From: Nemopilema nomurai
Lineage: Eukaryota > Cnidaria > Scyphozoa > Rhizostomeae > Rhizostomatidae
Assembly: GCA_003864495.1 (NCBI GenBank)
Contig: ML133428.1
Location: 1,426,001 to 1,490,000 of the forward strand
Length of the DNA: 64,000 nt
Direction: 5' to 3'
This document shows, one piece after another, positions 62,401-64,000 of the stretch (the first letter of the stretch is position 1; every line of letters begins with the position of its first letter). A program made the position numbers and the translations under genes. The notes below the pieces were generated by a model. It worked only from the letters and a program-made list of their open reading frames with translations. It was not told the origin of the DNA and searched no databases.

Positions 62401-64000
62401 CTGAATCCTTTGAATAAAATTCTGCAAAAAGGTGGAAAGGCAAAATAAGCAACAAATAGCTGAATTACTACCAAAGACGGAAGATAATAGGGCTTTAGAA
62501 AACTTGAAAAGTTCAACTTTTAGCTTCATTTCTTTTAGGTGCAAGAAACCCATTTCACTTTAGGGTGAATGCTCGTGATAAACATACTGGTGCTGCCTCA
62601 AGGCATCTTTCTTTGTGCTTGGAATAAAAAACCATGGAAGCTAAAGCCAGTGATCATGAAATTTGAGTTGATGAAACCTCAAGTAGTTAGGGAAGTAGTT
62701 ATTGAACAGAAACAACAATGCGTACATGGGAAATGGACTTTGAACTCTAAGATCAACGGTTGGAGATGATATGTACAAAACTCTCTTATGAAGAACAGCA
62801 AATTGAAGCAGCGACTTGATTTGAAATATATCAAGATGATCACAGCCATTTGATTGCCTAACGTTTTTAAACATATTCTTCAATAAGGGACAGTTTTCGA
62901 GAACTCAGGGTGATTAAAAAATCCATAGAAATTTTGAAAGAGCTGAAATGTGAGTTGAAAGAGCTAAGTGTGGACCAAAGTTGGAACAAAAGTTGAGCAA
63001 CAGGGATATTTTTCAATATTTGATATAATGGTTAATAAAAATGGGGACAAATACAACATATCATGTGACATATGCTATTGTTTAACATGAATGTTGTACG
63101 TTATCACAGCGTTAGAACATTTTGAAGGGTGTTCACTGAACACGCCAAGTTTTCATCATGTGACATATGCTATTTTTTAACATGAATGTTCTACGTTATC
63201 ACAGAGTTAGAACATTTTGAAGAGTGTTCACTGAACACGCCAAGTTTTCAATCGCTGGATCAAACTATTTCATCAAAGGAATACACAAAGAGAATGCAAC
63301 TGTTTCAAAATCAAGACTGCAGTCTGCTGCTGAAGACGTTGTGGTTATGAAAATATATGACGCATGTTACAGTTGCCATGTTCAACAAGATTATGAAACT
63401 AAATAGCTTACCCTTATATCATTGATGTAGGGAGACGAGGAAGAATCTCCTTGCTCGTCAACAGCCGGCGACTCTCTGCCAATTCATGAAATAATTCCAG
63501 CTTTTAGAAGTTACCCATGATAGCAAGTTTTAATCAAAACTCACAAAACGTATCAGTTTTCTTTATGGAAAAACAGTCTACATTATCAGCATAACTCTAT
63601 ATTACTAGCACCTTATTTTAGTCACATATTTTTACAGGGTCGTCGTTTAATCAGAAGTTAAGGACGAGCAGCATTTTCCTGCAAACTTAAAGACAAGAAA
63701 AAACTACACTTTTTAAATTATTGACATTGTGGTAAAACACTAATAAAACTTATTATTTGAATATATATACATAGGAAAAATATAAAAAAATATATGTACA
63801 TAGAGGTGTTTGTAAATTAAGAAAATAATAATCAGACTTATGCAAGAGCCCCATTGCATAACCGTAAGAGAAAGTCAATTATGGTGCCAACTTAAGTGGC
63901 CCCTCCTTACACAAAATTCAAAGTGTCTGCTGGTTGGAATAAAAAACTTAAACTAAAGCTTAAAGTCAAATTAAAAACTGACCTGGAAAAGTCCTCTATA
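56486..64000 (-). CDS. COG5: COG5, conserved oligomeric Golgi complex subunit 5 (C-terminal part; runs off the right edge)
   Basis: COG5 is a lobe B subunit of the COG tethering complex that handles retrograde vesicle traffic within the Golgi. Minus-strand exons in reading order: 63983-64000 (partial, IEDFS), 63412-63475 (SPAVDEQGDSSSSPYIND), 62245-62421 (FIQRIQHDYF, then ARCLVLFVRHASLL, then GKMKLTNDMAQ), 58306-58382 (LELAVSPFCKRIADLG, KMLRAFR), 57353-57479 (PLLFQSLDEV, NPALGEALPYTVVLHFLF), 56486-56683 (RTLSEYSAWLD, LALIKSTLDAYAK, stop TAA at 56486-56488). All sites are GT-AG and phases agree. The order matches the animal COG5 C-terminus, where RHASLL, GGKMRL-like, RPLLFQ and YSQWLD-like blocks recur. 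The N-terminal half lies beyond 64000. A possible poly(A) signal (AATAAA on the minus strand) is at 56248-56253. Transcription converges with copine. Confidence 0.93.
59343..59385. repeat. TATAGCATAGAAA microsatellite, left flank of the Penelope-like element
   Basis: Irregular repeats such as ATAGCATAGAAATATAGAT directly abut the left arm. The same motif in the same orientation recurs on the right flank. Confidence 0.7.
59386..59599 (-). repeat. Left inverted arm of the Penelope-like element
   Basis: 214 bp, reverse complement of 60242-60455 apart from about two substitutions. It includes GTGATAAGCAGAGCGCGTG and CACCTCACTTTAGAAGA, so it reaches into the inverted stop-codon region of the polyprotein. 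It encodes a hammerhead-like fold on the minus strand. Confidence 0.95.
59419..59464 (-). ncRNA. Hammerhead ribozyme candidate, left arm (mirror copy)
   Basis: Read on the minus strand from 59464: GCATACT, CTGAGGA, GTGCCGGAC, GAA, AAAAGTACTTTT, A, AGTATGC. It differs from the right-arm copy only in the stem II loop (T to C). Stem and core positions are unchanged, which suggests the fold is either still under constraint or the arms are too young to have diverged. Confidence 0.7.
59596..60249 (+). pseudogene. Penelope-like polyprotein fragment with GIY-YIG endonuclease
   Basis: Open without a stop from 59596 (after TAG at 59593-59595) to TAA at 60247-60249; the first in-frame ATG is at 59803. 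It begins IKRILIENGYPDDII and KLPWIGDVSLKFENQV, the thumb/linker after the RT palm in these elements. It then has SLVVYEFCCRCEARYVGRTT (the GIY-YIG module, with VVY and YVG in place of GIY and YIG), QRLEDRIKQH, SAIGQHLLENPDC and VLESVYISMENPIL with the conserved Glu. This endonuclease makes the target nick for insertion. The intact frame suggests recent insertion. The RT palm is absent, so it is functionally incomplete. Confidence 0.92.
60242..60455 (+). repeat. Right inverted arm of the Penelope-like element
   Basis: 214 bp starting TCTTCTAAAGTGAGGTG, overlapping the end of the endonuclease frame, and ending CTAGCAATTGTGA. It encodes a hammerhead-like fold on the plus strand. Confidence 0.95.
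60377..60422 (+). ncRNA. Hammerhead ribozyme candidate, right arm
   Basis: Stem I 5' strand GCATACT (60377-60383) pairs fully with AGTATGC (60416-60422), and three more pairs (one G-U) extend it outward. CTGAGGA (60384-60390) fits the CUGANGA core. GTGTCGGAC (60391-60399) forms a short stem II (G-C, U-A) with a 5-nt loop. GAA (60400-60402) follows, then AAAA-GTAC-TTTT (60403-60414), a 4-bp stem III with A15.1-U16.1 closing. The cleavage-site base H17 is A60415, giving a UUA triplet. All core positions fit a type I hammerhead with a minimal stem III, the form known from Penelope-like elements. Stem II is weak and UUA is not the best cleavage triplet, so activity is uncertain. Confidence 0.72.
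60480..60600. repeat. TATAGCATAGA microsatellite, right flank of the Penelope-like element
   Basis: Irregular repeats of ATATAGCATAGA-type units over about 120 bp, in the same orientation as the left flank at 59343-59385, consistent with insertion into a pre-existing microsatellite. Confidence 0.8.
63061..63250. repeat. 95-bp tandem duplication in a COG5 intron
   Basis: Two units start TCATGTGACATATGCTATT at 63061 and 63156 and differ at only a few positions. Each contains GTGTTCACTGAACAC, a perfect 7+1+7 palindrome. The duplication lies between COG5 exons at 62245-62421 and 63412-63475. Confidence 0.92.

Overview
This is an A+T-rich, intron-rich animal (metazoan) nuclear window. The evidence is two conserved eukaryotic genes cut into many short exons (a copine and COG5), GT-AG splice sites throughout, introns of several hundred to several thousand bases, and animal-type mobile elements (a Penelope-like element, a Tc1/mariner relative, MITEs and a tRNA-like SINE). 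Prokaryotic features are absent. I cannot name the species; a non-bilaterian or other marine invertebrate is a guess.

Layout. (1) About 0.06-2.4 kb, minus strand: a gene of unknown family whose product starts with a membrane anchor, built from exons joined by matching reading phase. (2) 3.66-4.35 kb: an internally deleted Tc1/mariner-type element that still encodes the N-terminal helix-turn-helix DNA-binding part of a transposase. (3) 5.89-6.12 kb, plus strand: the last coding exon of an unrecognised gene, followed by untranslated and intergenic DNA. (4) 9.24-23.8 kb, possibly further, minus strand: an unrecognised single-pass membrane protein with a very cysteine-rich ectodomain, Thr-rich stalk, one TM helix and a His-rich cytoplasmic tail. 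Its introns hold a tRNA-like SINE and one copy of a 15-bp-TIR MITE. (5) 24-37 kb: no confident gene, but tandem repeats, a second inverted MITE copy, a decayed coding-like segment and a few candidate exons. (6) 37.5-52.1 kb, plus strand: a complete copine gene with 24 coding exons and 577 residues (C2A, C2B, vWA/copine domain); a 390-bp polypurine tract lies in its last intron. (7) 56.5-64.0 kb, minus strand, convergent with copine: the 3' half of COG5, which runs off the right edge. Its largest visible intron carries a 5'-truncated Penelope-like element with a GIY-YIG endonuclease, bracketed by 214-bp inverted arms.

The most interesting find is in those arms: each can fold as a compact type I hammerhead ribozyme (stem I of 7-10 bp, CUGANGA and GAAA cores, 4-bp stem III with a GUAC loop). 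The two ribozymes lie in mirror orientation. Hammerheads are known from Penelope-like elements; the back-to-back pair around a truncated element, inserted into a TATAGCATAGA-type microsatellite, deserves a check.

The resident genes do not form a pathway. Copine is a Ca2+-dependent membrane-binding protein and COG5 a Golgi tethering subunit. All exon borders were placed by eye from splice signals, phase and family similarity, without transcripts.
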